Under the pieces are notes generated by a model. The model saw only the letters and a program-made list of their open reading frames with translations, was not told the DNA's origin and searched no databases. A stretch of DNA of 64,000 bases from Halomonas jincaotanensis. Its GTDB lineage: Bacteria > Pseudomonadota > Gammaproteobacteria > Pseudomonadales > Halomonadaceae. Shown piece after piece: positions 33,530-45,479 of the stretch. The position numbers were made by a program, and so were the translations under genes. How positions within the stretch are numbered: the stretch's first letter is position 1; every line of letters starts with the position of its first letter. Location of the stretch: contig NZ_JAHCLU010000001.1 in NCBI RefSeq assembly GCF_018448785.1, forward strand, positions 1 through 64,000, written 5' to 3'.

Positions 33530-34984
33530 TCAGCAGAGGGCGTCGAGCTTGTCTTTCAATACCCGATTGACTTGCTGGGGGTTGGCGGTCCCGCGCGATG
33601 CCTTCATCACCTGACCAACGAAATAGCCGATCATCTTGCCACGCTTGTCAGGCTCGGCGTCGCGATACTGCGCCACCTGGGCGGGGCTGTCCGCGATGAC
33701 CTGATCGATCATCGCCTCGATGGCGCCAGTGTCAGTGACCTGCTTGAGCCCCTTGGCTTCGATCACCTCGTCGGCACTCTCGCCCTCGCCGTTCCACAAC
33801 TCTTGGAAGACTTGCTTGGCCGCCTTGCCGTTGATGGTGTCGTCCATGACCCGGCTGATGAGCTGGCCCAGGGTCTCGGCAGTGATGGGGCTGTCCTGAA
33901 TCTGACGTCCTTCGCGATTAAGTGCCCCGGCGAGTTCGCCCTGTACCCAGTTCGCAGCCTGTTTGGCGTCGCCACACGTATCCTTGACCCGCTCGAAGTA
34001 CTCGGCCATATCGCGGCTCGCCGAGAGCACGCCGGCATCGTAGGCGGATAGACCAAGGACATTCTCGAAGCGGGTGCGCTTGTCTGCGGGCAACTCGGGC
34101 AGGGTGTCGCGGAGATGGTCGACGTAAGCTCGGTCGAGTACCACCGGCAGCAGGTCGGGGCAGGGGAAGTAACGGTAGTCGTTGGCCTGCTCCTTGGTGC
34201 GCATGCTGCGTGTCTCGTCGCGGTCGGGATCGAAGAGGCGCGTCTCCTGGATGACCGTGCCGCCGTCCTCGAGCAGTTCGATCTGGCGCTCCAGCTCGAA
34301 GGCAATGGCGCGTTCCACGAAGCGGAAGGAGTTGACGTTCTTGATCTCGGCGCGGGTGCCGAAGGCTTCCTGGCCGACAGGGCGCACCGAGACATTGACG
34401 TCACAGCGCATCGAGCCCTCGGCCATGTTGCCGTCGCTGATGCCCAGGTAGGTGACGATCGAGTGGATCGCCTTGAGATAGGCGGCGGCTTCGCTGGACG
34501 AGCGCATGTCGGGCTCGGAGACGATTTCCAGCAGCGGGGTGCCGGCACGATTGAGATCGACACCGGTCATGCCATGAAAGTCCTCATGCAGGGACTTGCC
34601 GGCGTCCTCCTCAAGGTGGGCATGATGAACGCGGATACGCTTGGTGGCGCCATCATCCAGAGCGATTTCCACCTCGCCGGGACCGACTACGGGATGGTAC
34701 ATCTGGCTGGTCTGATAGCCCTTGGGTAGGTCGGGGTAAAAGTAATTCTTGCGGTCGAATACCGAGACCTCGGGAATCTCGGCGTGGATGGCCAGGCCAA
34801 ACTGCACGGCCATGGCTACGGCCGTTTCGTTGAGGACAGGGAGCACCCCTGGCATCCCCAGGTCCACGGCACAGGCCTGCGAATTGGGGGCGGCACCGAA
34901 AGCGGTGGAGGCGCCGGAAAAAATCTTGGAGCGGGTCGCCAGCTGGACGTGCACTTCCAGCCCGATCACGGTTTCCCATTGCAT
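33530..34984 (-). CDS. gatB: Aspartyl/glutamyl-tRNA amidotransferase subunit B
   Basis: Subunit of the GatCAB complex that converts misacylated Asp-tRNA(Asn) or Glu-tRNA(Gln) to the amide form. The N-terminal [13 protein letters not shown] and kinase-like core ([30 protein letters not shown]) are present, and a C-terminal helical YqeY-like tail ([17 protein letters not shown]) binds tRNA. It has 484 residues. The start overlaps the gatA stop by one base. Confidence 0.97.
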   Translation of the reverse strand: MQWETVIGLEVHVQLATRSKIFSGASTAFGAAPNSQACAVDLGMPGVLPVLNETAVAMAVQFGLAIHAEIPEVSVFDRKNYFYPDLPKGYQTSQMYHPVVGPGEVEIALDDGATKRIRVHHAHLEEDAGKSLHEDFHGMTGVDLNRAGTPLLEIVSEPDMRSSSEAAAYLKAIHSIVTYLGISDGNMAEGSMRCDVNVSVRPVGQEAFGTRAEIKNVNSFRFVERAIAFELERQIELLEDGGTVIQETRLFDPDRDETRSMRTKEQANDYRYFPCPDLLPVVLDRAYVDHLRDTLPELPADKRTRFENVLGLSAYDAGVLSASRDMAEYFERVKDTCGDAKQAANWVQGELAGALNREGRQIQDSPITAETLGQLISRVMDDTINGKAAKQVFQELWNGEGESADEVIEAKGLKQVTDTGAIEAMIDQVIADSPAQVAQYRDAEPDKRGKMIGYFVGQVMKASRGTANPQQVNRVLKDKLDALC

Positions 34985-36444
34985 CAGTGGGTCTCCTCGG
35001 CGATGGCGGGACGGCGTTTATGCCAGTCGGTGGCCTGTTGGAACTGGTGGGCGACATTGAGCAGGCGCGACTCGGCGAAGTGGGTGCCCAGTATCTGCAG
35101 CCCCACGGGGCGGTCGCCGACGAAGCCAGCCGGCACGCTGATCCCGGGGATGCCGGCGAGGTTGACGGCGATGGTGTAGATATCCTGCAAGTACATCGAG
35201 ACCGGATCCTTGTTGGCGCCGAGGTCGAAGGCCGGCGTCGGTGATGTTGGCCCCATCAGCACGTCGACCTCTTCGAAGGCATCGAGGAAATCCTGGCGAA
35301 TCAGCCGGCGGACCTGCTGGGCTTTCTTGTAGTAAGCATCGAAGAAGCCTTCCGAAAGCGTATGGGTACCGATCAGGATGCGTCGCTTGACTTCTTCGCC
35401 GAAGCCTTCGGCACGCGAGCGCTTGTAGAGGTCGATAAGGTCGGCTGGCGCGTCGCAACGATGCCCGAAACGCACGCCATCGTAGCGCGAGAGGTTCGAA
35501 GAGGCTTCGGCGGGAGCGATGACGTAGTAGGCCGGAATCGCATAGTGAGTATGGGGCAGGCTGACCTCCCTGACTGTCGCGCCCAGCGATTCATAGACGT
35601 TTACCGCCTCACGTACCGCGCTCTCGACCTCGGAATCCAAGCCGTCTCCGAAGTATTCCTTGGGCAGTCCGATCTTGAGTCCGCTCAACGGGGCGTCGAG
35701 CTCCTCGGTATAGTTCGGCACGCCGCGTGCCACGCTGGTGGAATCACGCAGGTCATGGCCGGCGATGGCACCGAGCAGATGCGCACAGTCCTCGGCGGTG
35801 CGAGCCATCGGGCCGGCCTGATCGAGACTCGAGGCGTAGGCGATGATGCCGTAGCGCGAGACGCGACCATAGGTGGGCTTGAGCCCGGTGATGCCACAGA
35901 AGGCGGCCGGCTGGCGGATCGAGCCGCCGGTGTCGGTACCCATGGCGGCTGGCACCAGGCCAGCAGCCACCGCGGCCGCGCTGCCGCCGGAGCTGCCGCC
36001 CGGCACGGCGGTCGGGTCCCAGGGATTCTTCACGGGCCCATAGAAGCTGTTCTCGTTGGAGGAGCCCATGGCGAACTCGTCCATGTTGGTCTTGCCTAGA
36101 CTCACAGTGCCGGCGGCCTTGAGCTTCTCGACCACGGTGGCGTCATAGGGCGCGACGAAGTTGTCAAGCATCCTCGACCCGGCACTGGTCTTGACGCCTT
36201 CGGTACAGAAGAGATCCTTGATCGCCAGCGGCAGACCGTTGAGCCGGGCGGTATCGCCTCTGGCCCTGGCGGCGTCGGCGTTGTCGGCAGACGCGAGCGC
36301 TTGCTCGGGGGTGACAGTGATCAGGCAATTGAGCTGGCCGTCCAGTCGCTCGATGCGCGCGAGCAGTGTCTGGGTCAGCTCGCGACTTGAGAACTCGCCG
36401 GCGGCAAGGCCGGCGGCGAGTTCCGTCAGGGTCTTGTCATGCAT
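34984..36444 (-). CDS. gatA: Aspartyl/glutamyl-tRNA amidotransferase subunit A
   Basis: Amidase-signature glutaminase subunit that supplies ammonia to GatB. The Ser-cis-Ser-Lys triad is seen: Lys in [11 protein letters not shown] (about 77), Ser in [10 protein letters not shown] (about 152) and Ser in [11 protein letters not shown] (about 176). It has 486 residues. Presence of the complex implies that Asn-tRNA and/or Gln-tRNA are made indirectly, as in many proteobacteria outside the enterics. Confidence 0.97.
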   Translation of the reverse strand: MHDKTLTELAAGLAAGEFSSRELTQTLLARIERLDGQLNCLITVTPEQALASADNADAARARGDTARLNGLPLAIKDLFCTEGVKTSAGSRMLDNFVAPYDATVVEKLKAAGTVSLGKTNMDEFAMGSSNENSFYGPVKNPWDPTAVPGGSSGGSAAAVAAGLVPAAMGTDTGGSIRQPAAFCGITGLKPTYGRVSRYGIIAYASSLDQAGPMARTAEDCAHLLGAIAGHDLRDSTSVARGVPNYTEELDAPLSGLKIGLPKEYFGDGLDSEVESAVREAVNVYESLGATVREVSLPHTHYAIPAYYVIAPAEASSNLSRYDGVRFGHRCDAPADLIDLYKRSRAEGFGEEVKRRILIGTHTLSEGFFDAYYKKAQQVRRLIRQDFLDAFEEVDVLMGPTSPTPAFDLGANKDPVSMYLQDIYTIAVNLAGIPGISVPAGFVGDRPVGLQILGTHFAESRLLNVAHQFQQATDWHKRRPAIAEETH

Positions 36445-36495
36445 GGGCCTTGGGCTCCGTTGAGGCTTGCCGGTAACACCGGGACGAGAGGCGGG

Positions 36496-36783
36496 TCACT
36501 CGACCACTCGGGGGACCAGATAGAGGCCGTTTTCCACCACCGGGGCGCAGCGCTGAAACTGCTCGCGTCGGTCGGTTTCCGTCACTTCGTCGGCGCGCAG
36601 GCGCTGGGTGGCGTCGAGAGGATGGGCAAGGGGCGCGACGCCCTCGGTATTCAGCCCCTGGAGTTGGTCGACCATTGCCAGGATGCGACTCAAGTCGTCC
36701 TGATAGTGGCGGGCTTCGTCGTCGTTCAGGCCGAGCCGGGCCAGATGGGCGGCCCTGAGAACGTCGGTTTTGTCGATCGCCAT
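36496..36783 (-). CDS. gatC: Aspartyl/glutamyl-tRNA amidotransferase subunit C
   Basis: Small 95-residue subunit that holds GatA and GatB together. The N-terminal helix pattern VLRAAHLARLGL and DLSRILAMVDQLQ, then the proline-rich link and the C-terminal VENGLYLVPRVVE, match the family. It is the first gene of gatC-gatA-gatB, 51 bases before gatA, and is divergent from mreB across a 194-base region. Confidence 0.95.
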   Translation of the reverse strand: MAIDKTDVLRAAHLARLGLNDDEARHYQDDLSRILAMVDQLQGLNTEGVAPLAHPLDATQRLRADEVTETDRREQFQRCAPVVENGLYLVPRVVE

Positions 36784-36965
36784 GAACGGTTGTCCTCGAA
36801 GGGTTAGCGATTACAAGCGGGTTTACGAAAATAATCGCAAAAGGTATCACATCCGCTGTCCTGCTGGCAGGGCTGCAAGCCGGTGCTTTGGAGGGGCTTT
36901 CGCTTGCTGCTGGGGGGCCGCGGTGATACCGTTTGGCTCCGCACAGGGTTTCCGGACTGCACTAG

Positions 36966-38015
<1,050 letters not shown>

Positions 38016-38035
38016 TATCGAAACATCGCGGGAGA

Positions 38036-39028
38036 ATGTCTATCAAACCGCTGTTCTCGCATGGGCCACTGCCCGGCTACCGACTGGCATTGTGTTTGGC
38101 GGCGGCAGCGGCACTGATGTTCGCTGACACGCGTTTTACTCGTATGGAAGATGTGCGAGCGCAGCTTTCCACCCTGGTGGCACCTATCCAATGGGTGGTT
38201 AGCTTGCCCAGTGGTGTCCTAAACTGGTCGGCGCTGGCGCTTTCGGATCAGCGTGCGCTAGTAGATGAAAATCGCCGCCTGCGTGGTCAGATCCTGACGC
38301 TGTCGCATCGTGTCCAGCGCATGGCCAGCCTCACTGCGGAAAATGTGCGCTTGCGCGAGCTGCTGTCGGCGGCTCAGCGGGACGAGGTTCCCTTCATCAC
38401 CGCCGAGTTGCTCTCGCTCGATCCCGATCCCTTCACTCACCAGATGGTCCTCGATCGCGGTCGACGTGACGGCGTCTATGTCGGCCAGCCGGTCATGGAT
38501 GCCTCTGGCCTGGTCGGTCAGATCACTGCCGTGTCGGCCTATTCCAGCCGGGTGTTGCTACTTGCCGATGCCAGCCATGCCCTGCCGGTCCAAGTCAATC
38601 GCAATGGATTGCGGTTCATCGCCCAGGGGGCGGGAGATTACGAGGCGCTCGCGATCCGTCATGTCTCCGATACCGCCGACATCCGCGAAAATGACTTGCT
38701 GACAACATCAGGGTTGGCAGGTCGTTTTCCTGCGGGCTATCCCGTGGCGCGAGTCACTCGCGTGGAGCACGATCCGGGTGAGCCCTTCGCCCGGGTCACG
38801 GCGGCGCCGGTGGCGAGGCTGCAGCGGTCGCGTCACTTCCTGCTGCTGTTTCCACCCCCGGTGCCTTCGGTGCCGGACGAGGGCGACTGGGACCGCGAGC
38901 TTTCCGAGCCGGCCATCGAGGCGGCGCGGTTGCTGATTGGCTTGCCGCCGCAAGACCGGTCATCACAAGGCCAGGCACTGCAAGACCAGGCACTTCAAGA
39001 CCAGGCACTTCAAGAAAGGGAGCGTTGA
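38036..39028 (+). CDS. mreC: Rod shape-determining protein MreC
   Basis: Bitopic inner-membrane protein whose periplasmic beta domains activate PBP2-RodA. It has one TM segment (about 17-32), a coiled-coil (LVDENRRLRGQILTL, about 75-105) and two beta barrels. It has 330 residues, shorter than E. coli MreC (367). The C terminus ends in a repeated Gln-Asp-Gln-Ala-Leu tail encoded by four 15-bp units. GGGAGA directly touches the ATG, an unusually tight ribosome-site spacing, so translation may rely on coupling with mreB. Confidence 0.95.
   Translation: MSIKPLFSHGPLPGYRLALCLAAAAALMFADTRFTRMEDVRAQLSTLVAPIQWVVSLPSGVLNWSALALSDQRALVDENRRLRGQILTLSHRVQRMASLTAENVRLRELLSAAQRDEVPFITAELLSLDPDPFTHQMVLDRGRRDGVYVGQPVMDASGLVGQITAVSAYSSRVLLLADASHALPVQVNRNGLRFIAQGAGDYEALAIRHVSDTADIRENDLLTTSGLAGRFPAGYPVARVTRVEHDPGEPFARVTAAPVARLQRSRHFLLLFPPPVPSVPDEGDWDRELSEPAIEAARLLIGLPPQDRSSQGQALQDQALQDQALQERER
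38951..39010 (+). repeat. Four 15-bp in-frame tandem repeats at the 3' end of mreC
   Basis: Units start at 38951, 38966, 38981 and 38996. The last two, CAAGACCAGGCACTT, are identical; the first two are degenerate; a partial fifth (CAAGAAAGG) follows. They encode repeats of Gln-Asp-Gln-Ala-Leu. The 15-base period keeps the frame, so copy number could vary without breaking mreC. Confidence 0.92.
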
Positions 39029-39516
39029 TGAAGCCGTCGTCGCCCGCCAGCATGCTGTGGATATGGTTCACCCTGCTGATGGCGCTGTGCCTGCAAGTCA
39101 TGCCGATGGCCGATGGCTGGCAGATCTGGCGTCCCGACTGGCTGGGGCTGATGCTGATCTACTGGTGCATGAAGGCACCCTATCGCGTCGGGGTCCTGCA
39201 TGGTTTCGTATTGGGTATCCTGATCGATCTGCTCGAGGGCGCGCCGCTCGGGCAGAATGCGCTTACCCTGTCACTGCTGGCCTTCCTGTGCGCGCTGGTC
39301 TACCCCCGTTTCCGCGCCTATTCGCTGGTCCAGCAGGCGGTGTTGATCTTCGTGCTGCTGGGCATTGTCCAGCTAGTAGAACAGTGGTTACGCACCCTGC
39401 TCGGACCATTTTCCATTCATCTGTCGTTTCTGCTGCCGTCGTTGATCGGGGCGCTGCTCTGGCCGTGGCTGACCACCTTGTTCGAAGAGCTGGGACGACG
39501 CCTGGCCCGCGACTGA
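39028..39516 (+). CDS. mreD: Rod shape-determining protein MreD
   Basis: Polytopic inner-membrane partner of MreC, 162 residues with about five hydrophobic segments (for example [16 protein letters not shown] and [15 protein letters not shown]). The ATG at 39028 overlaps the last base of the mreC stop (TGATG), so translation is coupled. The [17 protein letters not shown] and [17 protein letters not shown] patterns are typical of gammaproteobacterial MreD. Confidence 0.94.
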   Translation: MKPSSPASMLWIWFTLLMALCLQVMPMADGWQIWRPDWLGLMLIYWCMKAPYRVGVLHGFVLGILIDLLEGAPLGQNALTLSLLAFLCALVYPRFRAYSLVQQAVLIFVLLGIVQLVEQWLRTLLGPFSIHLSFLLPSLIGALLWPWLTTLFEELGRRLARD

Positions 39517-39532
39517 TGCAGGAGGTGCCACC

Positions 39533-40120
39533 ATGCTTGACCTCGTCCTTTGTCTGGCGTCGGCCTCGCCGCGTCGACGCGATCTATTGACCTCGATTGG
39601 GGTGAAGGTCGACGTACAGCCGGTCGATATCGACGAGACGCCGCTGGTGGACGAGACGCCTGCCACCTACGTGATGCGACTCGCTCGCGAGAAAGCCTGT
39701 AATGCCGCCGGGCGCTGCGCTCTGCCGGTGCTCGGCGCCGACACGGCCGTGGTCTGTGATGGCGCCATTCTTGGTAAGCCGGAAGGTCGCGAGCACGCGG
39801 CGACGATGCTGCGTTCGCTGTCCGGTCGTGGTCATGAGGTGCTGACCGCGGTGGCGGTGAGCGGGCCGTTCGGTTTGCTCGACGCCTGCGTGACCACTCG
39901 GGTGGAGATGCGCGATTTGACCGATGACGAGATAGCCGCCTACTGGGCCACCGGCGAGCCGGTCGGCAAGGCCGGTGGCTACGCTATTCAGGGGCTGGCC
40001 GCGGTGTTCGTGGCGCGTGTCGAGGGGAGTCATTCAGCGGTAGTGGGCCTTCCGCTCTTCGAGACGGCGGCGCTGCTGGCACGCCAGGGCGTGCCGGTGT
40101 GGAATCGCGCTATGCCATAA
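39533..40120 (+). CDS. maf: Maf-type nucleoside triphosphate pyrophosphatase
   Basis: House-cleaning dTTP/UTP (and modified pyrimidine nucleotide) pyrophosphatase of the YhdE group. Motifs: [12 protein letters not shown] at the N terminus, [10 protein letters not shown] (about 65) with the catalytic Asp, and [12 protein letters not shown] (about 148). It has 195 residues. It starts 16 bases after mreD with an AGGAGG ribosome site. The position between mreD and rng is the same as in E. coli. Confidence 0.95.
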   Translation: MLDLVLCLASASPRRRDLLTSIGVKVDVQPVDIDETPLVDETPATYVMRLAREKACNAAGRCALPVLGADTAVVCDGAILGKPEGREHAATMLRSLSGRGHEVLTAVAVSGPFGLLDACVTTRVEMRDLTDDEIAAYWATGEPVGKAGGYAIQGLAAVFVARVEGSHSAVVGLPLFETAALLARQGVPVWNRAMP

Positions 40121-40153
40121 TACCCAGAGAATCTACTGGACAAGGATTCCCGC

Positions 40154-41617
40154 ATGAGCGGTGAAGTACTCATCAACCTGACGCCGATGGAAACCCGCGT
40201 TGCCGTAGTGGAGAACGGTGTCCTGCAGGAGGCCTTCATCGAACGGTCGCGGCGCCGTGGCATCGTCGGCAACATCTACAAGGGGCGCGTGGTTCGGGTA
40301 CTACCCGGCATGCAGGCGGCTTTCGTGGATATCGGCCTTGATCGGGCCGCCTTCATCCACGCCCAGGAAGTCATGCCACCGGGCTCCCCCGCCGAAGACC
40401 AGATCGCTATCGGCCAGCTGCTTCACGAAGGCCAGGCCCTGGTGGTGCAGGTGACCAAGGATCCCATTGGGTCCAAGGGTGCGCGACTGACCACCCATCT
40501 GTCGGTGCCGTCGCGGTATCTGGTTTATATGCCGGACTCGCCGCACCACGGTGTTTCGCAGCGCATCGAGGATGACCGTGAGCGCGAGCGCCTGCGCACG
40601 CTCCTGGAGACCAGCCAGGCCGAGAACAGCCTGGAAGTGACTGGGGGTTTCATCGTGCGCACCGCTGCCGAGGGCGCGCTGGGCGAAGAGATCGCCAGCG
40701 ACATGTACTTCCTGCTGCGCTTGTGGCGTAAGGTCAGTGAACGCAAGGTGACCGCGCCGGCACCCAGCGTCATCTATGATGATCTGCCGCTGTTCATGCG
40801 CATCCTGCGCGATGTGATGCGTGATGACATTGAAAAGGTTCGCATCGATTCGCGCGAGAACTACGTCAAGTTGATCGAGTTCGCCCAGGAGTTCATGCCT
40901 CATGCCGTCGAGCGGATCGAGCACTATGCCGGTGAACGACCGGTGTTCGATCTCTACAGCGTCGAGGACGAAATCCAGAAGGCGTTGGGGCGAAGGGTAC
41001 AACTCAAGTCCGGCGGATATCTGGTGATCGACCCGACCGAGGCGATGACGACTATTGACGTCAACACCGGTGGCTACGTGGGGCATCGCAATCTCGAGGA
41101 AACCATCTTCAAGACCAATCTCGAGGCGGCCAATGCCATTGCTCGCCAGCTCCGGCTGCGCAACCTCGGTGGCATCATCATCATTGATTTCATCGACATG
41201 GAGGATACCGAGCATCAACGCCAGGTCCTGCGTATGCTCGAGAAGTCTCTAGAGCGGGACCATGCCAAGACAAAATGCACGGGTGTCACCGAACTTGGTC
41301 TGGTGCAGCTGACGCGCAAACGCACGCGGGAGAGCCTCGAGCAGACCCTTTGCGAGGCTTGCCCGACCTGTGAGGGGCGAGGCACTCTCAAGACCCCGGA
41401 GTCCGTGTGTTACGAGATCTTTCGCGAGATTCTGCGCGAGGATCGTGCCTACAGCGCCGAGACCTATACTGTCCTTGCCTCCCAGGCCGTGGTGGATCGG
41501 CTGCTCGATGAAGAGTCGGCGGCGGTGGCGGATCTCGAGACCTTTATCGGCAAGACCATCCGCTTTCAGGTCGAGATTCACTATTCTCAGGAGCAGTACG
41601 ATATCGTGCTGATGTGA
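40154..41617 (+). CDS. rng: Ribonuclease G
   Basis: Endoribonuclease that matures the 5' end of 16S rRNA and degrades some mRNAs. An S1 RNA-binding domain (about 38-125: GNIYKGRVVRVLPGMQAAFVDIG, in parts) is followed by the RNase-H-like and DNase-I-like domains with the catalytic acidic sites TIDVNTGGY and IIDFIDMED. The Zn-link CPTC is present (EACPTCEGRG). It has 487 residues (E. coli 489) and lacks the long RNase E tail. Confidence 0.97.
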   Translation: MSGEVLINLTPMETRVAVVENGVLQEAFIERSRRRGIVGNIYKGRVVRVLPGMQAAFVDIGLDRAAFIHAQEVMPPGSPAEDQIAIGQLLHEGQALVVQVTKDPIGSKGARLTTHLSVPSRYLVYMPDSPHHGVSQRIEDDRERERLRTLLETSQAENSLEVTGGFIVRTAAEGALGEEIASDMYFLLRLWRKVSERKVTAPAPSVIYDDLPLFMRILRDVMRDDIEKVRIDSRENYVKLIEFAQEFMPHAVERIEHYAGERPVFDLYSVEDEIQKALGRRVQLKSGGYLVIDPTEAMTTIDVNTGGYVGHRNLEETIFKTNLEAANAIARQLRLRNLGGIIIIDFIDMEDTEHQRQVLRMLEKSLERDHAKTKCTGVTELGLVQLTRKRTRESLEQTLCEACPTCEGRGTLKTPESVCYEIFREILREDRAYSAETYTVLASQAVVDRLLDEESAAVADLETFIGKTIRFQVEIHYSQEQYDIVLM

Positions 41618-41621
41618 GTCC

Positions 41622-44600
41622 ATGCCTGCGATCCGCTCACTGACACGATGGCTACTGACACTGGCAGCACTGTTGCTGGCGCTGGTGGCCCTGGTGCTGC
41701 TGTCGCTACGATTAGGCCTCGGCTTCATCGATCTGGCCAAACCCCGCCTCGAGGCACTGTTATCGGCACGCTTCGATGCCGTCGTGGAAATCCGCGAGCT
41801 GGAAGGTGGCTTGTCATATCTCGATCCTGGTCTGGCGCTTGAGGGTCTATCGATTCGCTCGCGTACCGGCCTGGGGGCTTTCCCGCTCATCGAGGTCGAG
41901 CAGGGCAGGCTGCGTCTGGATACCCTGGCCAGCTTGCGCGATGGCTTGCCGGTCGTAGATGACGCTCGCCTTCAGGGCATGACGATCCACGTCTATCAGG
42001 ACGAGGAGGGCCTTTGGCACTGGCCGGATCCGGCTGAACTCCCCAGTGAGCTGTTTCCCGACACCGCCTTCAACCTGGACCGTCTGGATTTCTGGATCGG
42101 CGTGCTGTTGCGCCAACGTGCCTGGGTCGAGGACGTGCAGCTGGTATTGCATGGTCAGGAGCAGCGGGCGGTGCTGAAGGCGCCGCAGCTGCTGATGACG
42201 GGTGATGACCGACGCACCCATCTGGAAGGTACTGTCTATCTGAACGGTGAGCGTGACGCTGCCATCGAGGCGGTAATGGAAATACAACCCGGCCAGGCGG
42301 GGCTGCGTGATTTCAGCGCTGCGCTGCAGGCTGATATGCGGTTGGGCAGCCTGATGGGCCTGGCCGCATTAGTGGGACGCGGGGCTCCCATGCGCCTTGA
42401 AGCCGCCAGTGGTGACGCTCGGCTCTGGGGGCGCTGGCAACGTGGTGAGCTGGCTGATGCGCGTCTCGACCTCAAGGTGCCCCTGTTGGCGATGAGTCAT
42501 GACGCACGAAATGGCGAATTGCGCACCATCGTGCTCGAGACCCTGGCAGCCCGTGGCCAGTGGCTGAGAAACGAAGACGGTTGGGAGGCCTGGCTGGAAG
42601 GCGAGGCGGGCAGCGCCGACTGGGACGCTCCCGAGACACTCTCCGATGCCAGCGGTCCGGCGCTGCCGTCCCATTGGCACATCAAGCGCCAGGGAGATGA
42701 CTGGTGGCTCAACACCAGCGCGTTTGCCCTCGATGCCATGGCGGCCTGGCGCGACCGACTGCCGTTACCTGGTGCCCTCGACAGGGCAGTGGCCACCCTT
42801 GATCCGCGGGGCAGGGTGGCGGGTCTGAGGGTCGGGCGCGAGGACGGCCAATGGCTGGCCCGTGCCTCGCTGCACGATGTCGAGGTATCTCCCTGGCAAC
42901 GGGCCCCCGGTGGAGGGCCGCTGGACATGTGGGTCGAGGCGCGTGACTTGACTGGCAAGGTACGCTTCGCCGGCGATACCGACAGCCGGCTCATCTTCCC
43001 CGATATCTATGCCGACCCCCTTACGCTCGACCATGCCCAAGGCGAGGTCGTCTGGTCTTATGATGGACCGCGAAGCGTTGTCAGCGGTCGCAACCTGGCC
43101 GTTGGATGGCAAGGAAGCGAGGTAACCGGTGGCTTCGGGTTGTCGGCAGGCAAGGGGCAGCGCGGCGGTCTTGGGTTGACGCTCGATTTTCGCGACGTGG
43201 ATGCGATCGGTACGCCGCTGATGCAATGGCTGCCGGTCGGCATTCTGAGCGACGACCTGCTCGACTGGTTGGGCAATGGCGTATCTGGGCGCGTCCCGGA
43301 AGGCTCGCTGCGCTTGCATGTGCCGATGGCAGGCGGCGGCGAGCGTGTCGACCCCACCTTCGGCCTGTCATTGGCGGTCGAGGACGGCCGGCTGCCCATC
43401 GCGCCTGACTGGCCGTTTCTGGAAAGCATCGAGGGTCAGCTGCATCTGCAGGACAAGATTCTCGAGGCCACGGTCGAGCGTGCCCTAAGCCTGGGTGTCG
43501 AGGCGCGGGAGGGGCGGGTCGTCCTGGACGAGGGTCGACTCGAGGTCGACGGAGCCCTCGATGCCTCGGCCGGGGCATTGCGGCGTTTTCTTATCGCGCT
43601 ACCGATCGAGGGCGTCGAGGCCGTGGAAAGCTGGCAGGGCGAGGGACAAGCCACGGGTGAATTCGCCCTGTCGTTGCCGCTGGAAACACCCGAGGCCTTG
43701 GAACTGAAGGTCGCCACCAATATCGACTTTCCATGGCTCGAATATCGTCCGCTGGGCCTGATGTTTCGTAACCTCGAAGGCCCGCTGAGCTGGCGGCAGC
43801 GCGATGGGCAAGGTGGTCTCGAGGGACGTGTCGCGGGCCGTCTGCTGGGTGGGCCGTTCAACGCCGATATCGATACGCTGGCCGGCGGCCTCGACCTTTC
43901 CGGCAGCGCCGAGGGAGCCGCCCTGGGCGAGATAATCGGCAGTGATGCCCCGGGAAGCGGCCTGGGCGAGCGTATCGATGGCAGATTCGACTGGCGGGGG
44001 CGGTTATCCCTCGCGGATGGCGCGAGCGCACTACGACTCGAAAGCGACTTGCAGGGGCTCGAGATTGCGCTGCCGACACCGCTCGGCAAGACCCGTGCCG
44101 AACCCAAGCGACTGCGCGTCGATGTTGGCCTATCCGAAGGTCGCATTGAAGGCCGTTTCGGTGAGCAGATGCACCTGCGTTGGCGTGAGTTTGCCGATGC
44201 GCCGGCGGGTCAGGGCCAGGTATGGTTAGGGAGAACACCGACCTCCGACTGGCCGCGAGAGGCCGGCTGGTGGGTCGAGGCTTTCCAGCCGCGGATCGAG
44301 CTCGACGCTTGGGGAGGCGTGCTTGCTTCCTTGCAAGGTGGCGGCGGTACCACCGAGGGCGCCAATATTTCTCGGATATTGCAGACCGTGCATCTGGAAA
44401 CCGATTGCCTGGCGATCAACGAGCGCTGCCTGGGCTGGCTGGATGCCACTGCCAGCCCTCAGACCGGCGGTGGCTGGGGCGTGTCGCTGGATGGCAGCCT
44501 TGGCGAGGGTCGGCTCGACTATCGCCCCGAAGCCGCCGAACCCTTGGACATTGCCCTGACGCGGCTGAGCCTGGACAACCTGATTCCTGCCGATACGGGC

Positions 44601-45479
44601 ACTGGCAACCTGCTTGACGAGATCGCCACGCCGCCGGCGCCCGAACCCTTTCCGGCATGGATCGCGGAGCTGCCCGATGGCCGCCTGCGCATCGCCGACA
44701 TCGAACGCCAAGGGAGGCGCTTCGGTCCCTTTACCGCACGCTGGCAGGCCAGTGCGGAGCGGCTCACGATCGCGCCATTGGGGCTGACGCTGGGCGAGAT
44801 AGCGGCACGTGGCGAGCTGGTCTGGGAGGCCGCCGGGCCCGCCGATAGCCTGAGCCGCGCGCGGCTCGACCTCGATGGCCGAGACCTGGGCACGGCCATG
44901 GAGCGACTCGGTCAGAGGGCATCGATACGCAGCGCCGAGACGCATGTCGAGAGCCAGCTGGCCTGGCAGGGCGCACCCTGGCAGTTTGCCCTCGAGCGCT
45001 CGCGGGGTAGTATCGAGGCGAGCCTTCGCGATGGGCGTTTCGTCAACCTCGAATCGCCCTCGGCGCGGCTGGTGGGCCTGCTCAACGTCGACAACTTGCT
45101 GCGTCGCCTGCGTCTGGATTTCTCGGACGTCACCGGGCAGGGCACCGCCTTCGATCGTGTCACCGGGGCGGCGACCCTGTATGGTGGAATCTTGGAAACC
45201 CGCGGACCGTTGGAGGTCGAGGGACCCGCTACCCGCTTCACGCTCGAGGGTCAGGTAGACCTGCAGCGGCGGGAACTCGACCAGCGCCTGGGCGTCACAG
45301 TCCCGGTGAGCCGTAATCTGCCGCTGGCGGCGGTAATCGCTGGTGCGCCGATCATCGGTGGCGCCCTGTTTATCGCCGACAAGCTTTTCGGTGACGCCAT
45401 CGACCGCGTGACCCGAATTCATTATCGCGTGCGGGGTCCCTGGACCTCGCCTCAGATCTCCGTGGAAAGTGCCGAATGA
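41622..45479 (+). CDS. yhdP: YhdP-family AsmA-like inter-membrane phospholipid transport protein
   Basis: A very large (1285 residues; E. coli 1266) periplasm-spanning protein anchored by one N-terminal TM helix (about 10-32). It carries DUF3971/AsmA-type repeating beta-groove segments, and the C-terminal region [18 protein letters not shown] and [17 protein letters not shown] is typical. With TamB and YdbH, E. coli YhdP moves phospholipids to the outer membrane. It begins four bases after rng and overlaps tldD by four, so the whole group is one operon. Confidence 0.95.
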   Translation: MPAIRSLTRWLLTLAALLLALVALVLLSLRLGLGFIDLAKPRLEALLSARFDAVVEIRELEGGLSYLDPGLALEGLSIRSRTGLGAFPLIEVEQGRLRLDTLASLRDGLPVVDDARLQGMTIHVYQDEEGLWHWPDPAELPSELFPDTAFNLDRLDFWIGVLLRQRAWVEDVQLVLHGQEQRAVLKAPQLLMTGDDRRTHLEGTVYLNGERDAAIEAVMEIQPGQAGLRDFSAALQADMRLGSLMGLAALVGRGAPMRLEAASGDARLWGRWQRGELADARLDLKVPLLAMSHDARNGELRTIVLETLAARGQWLRNEDGWEAWLEGEAGSADWDAPETLSDASGPALPSHWHIKRQGDDWWLNTSAFALDAMAAWRDRLPLPGALDRAVATLDPRGRVAGLRVGREDGQWLARASLHDVEVSPWQRAPGGGPLDMWVEARDLTGKVRFAGDTDSRLIFPDIYADPLTLDHAQGEVVWSYDGPRSVVSGRNLAVGWQGSEVTGGFGLSAGKGQRGGLGLTLDFRDVDAIGTPLMQWLPVGILSDDLLDWLGNGVSGRVPEGSLRLHVPMAGGGERVDPTFGLSLAVEDGRLPIAPDWPFLESIEGQLHLQDKILEATVERALSLGVEAREGRVVLDEGRLEVDGALDASAGALRRFLIALPIEGVEAVESWQGEGQATGEFALSLPLETPEALELKVATNIDFPWLEYRPLGLMFRNLEGPLSWRQRDGQGGLEGRVAGRLLGGPFNADIDTLAGGLDLSGSAEGAALGEIIGSDAPGSGLGERIDGRFDWRGRLSLADGASALRLESDLQGLEIALPTPLGKTRAEPKRLRVDVGLSEGRIEGRFGEQMHLRWREFADAPAGQGQVWLGRTPTSDWPREAGWWVEAFQPRIELDAWGGVLASLQGGGGTTEGANISRILQTVHLETDCLAINERCLGWLDATASPQTGGGWGVSLDGSLGEGRLDYRPEAAEPLDIALTRLSLDNLIPADTGTGNLLDEIATPPAPEPFPAWIAELPDGRLRIADIERQGRRFGPFTARWQASAERLTIAPLGLTLGEIAARGELVWEAAGPADSLSRARLDLDGRDLGTAMERLGQRASIRSAETHVESQLAWQGAPWQFALERSRGSIEASLRDGRFVNLESPSARLVGLLNVDNLLRRLRLDFSDVTGQGTAFDRVTGAATLYGGILETRGPLEVEGPATRFTLEGQVDLQRRELDQRLGVTVPVSRNLPLAAVIAGAPIIGGALFIADKLFGDAIDRVTRIHYRVRGPWTSPQISVESAE

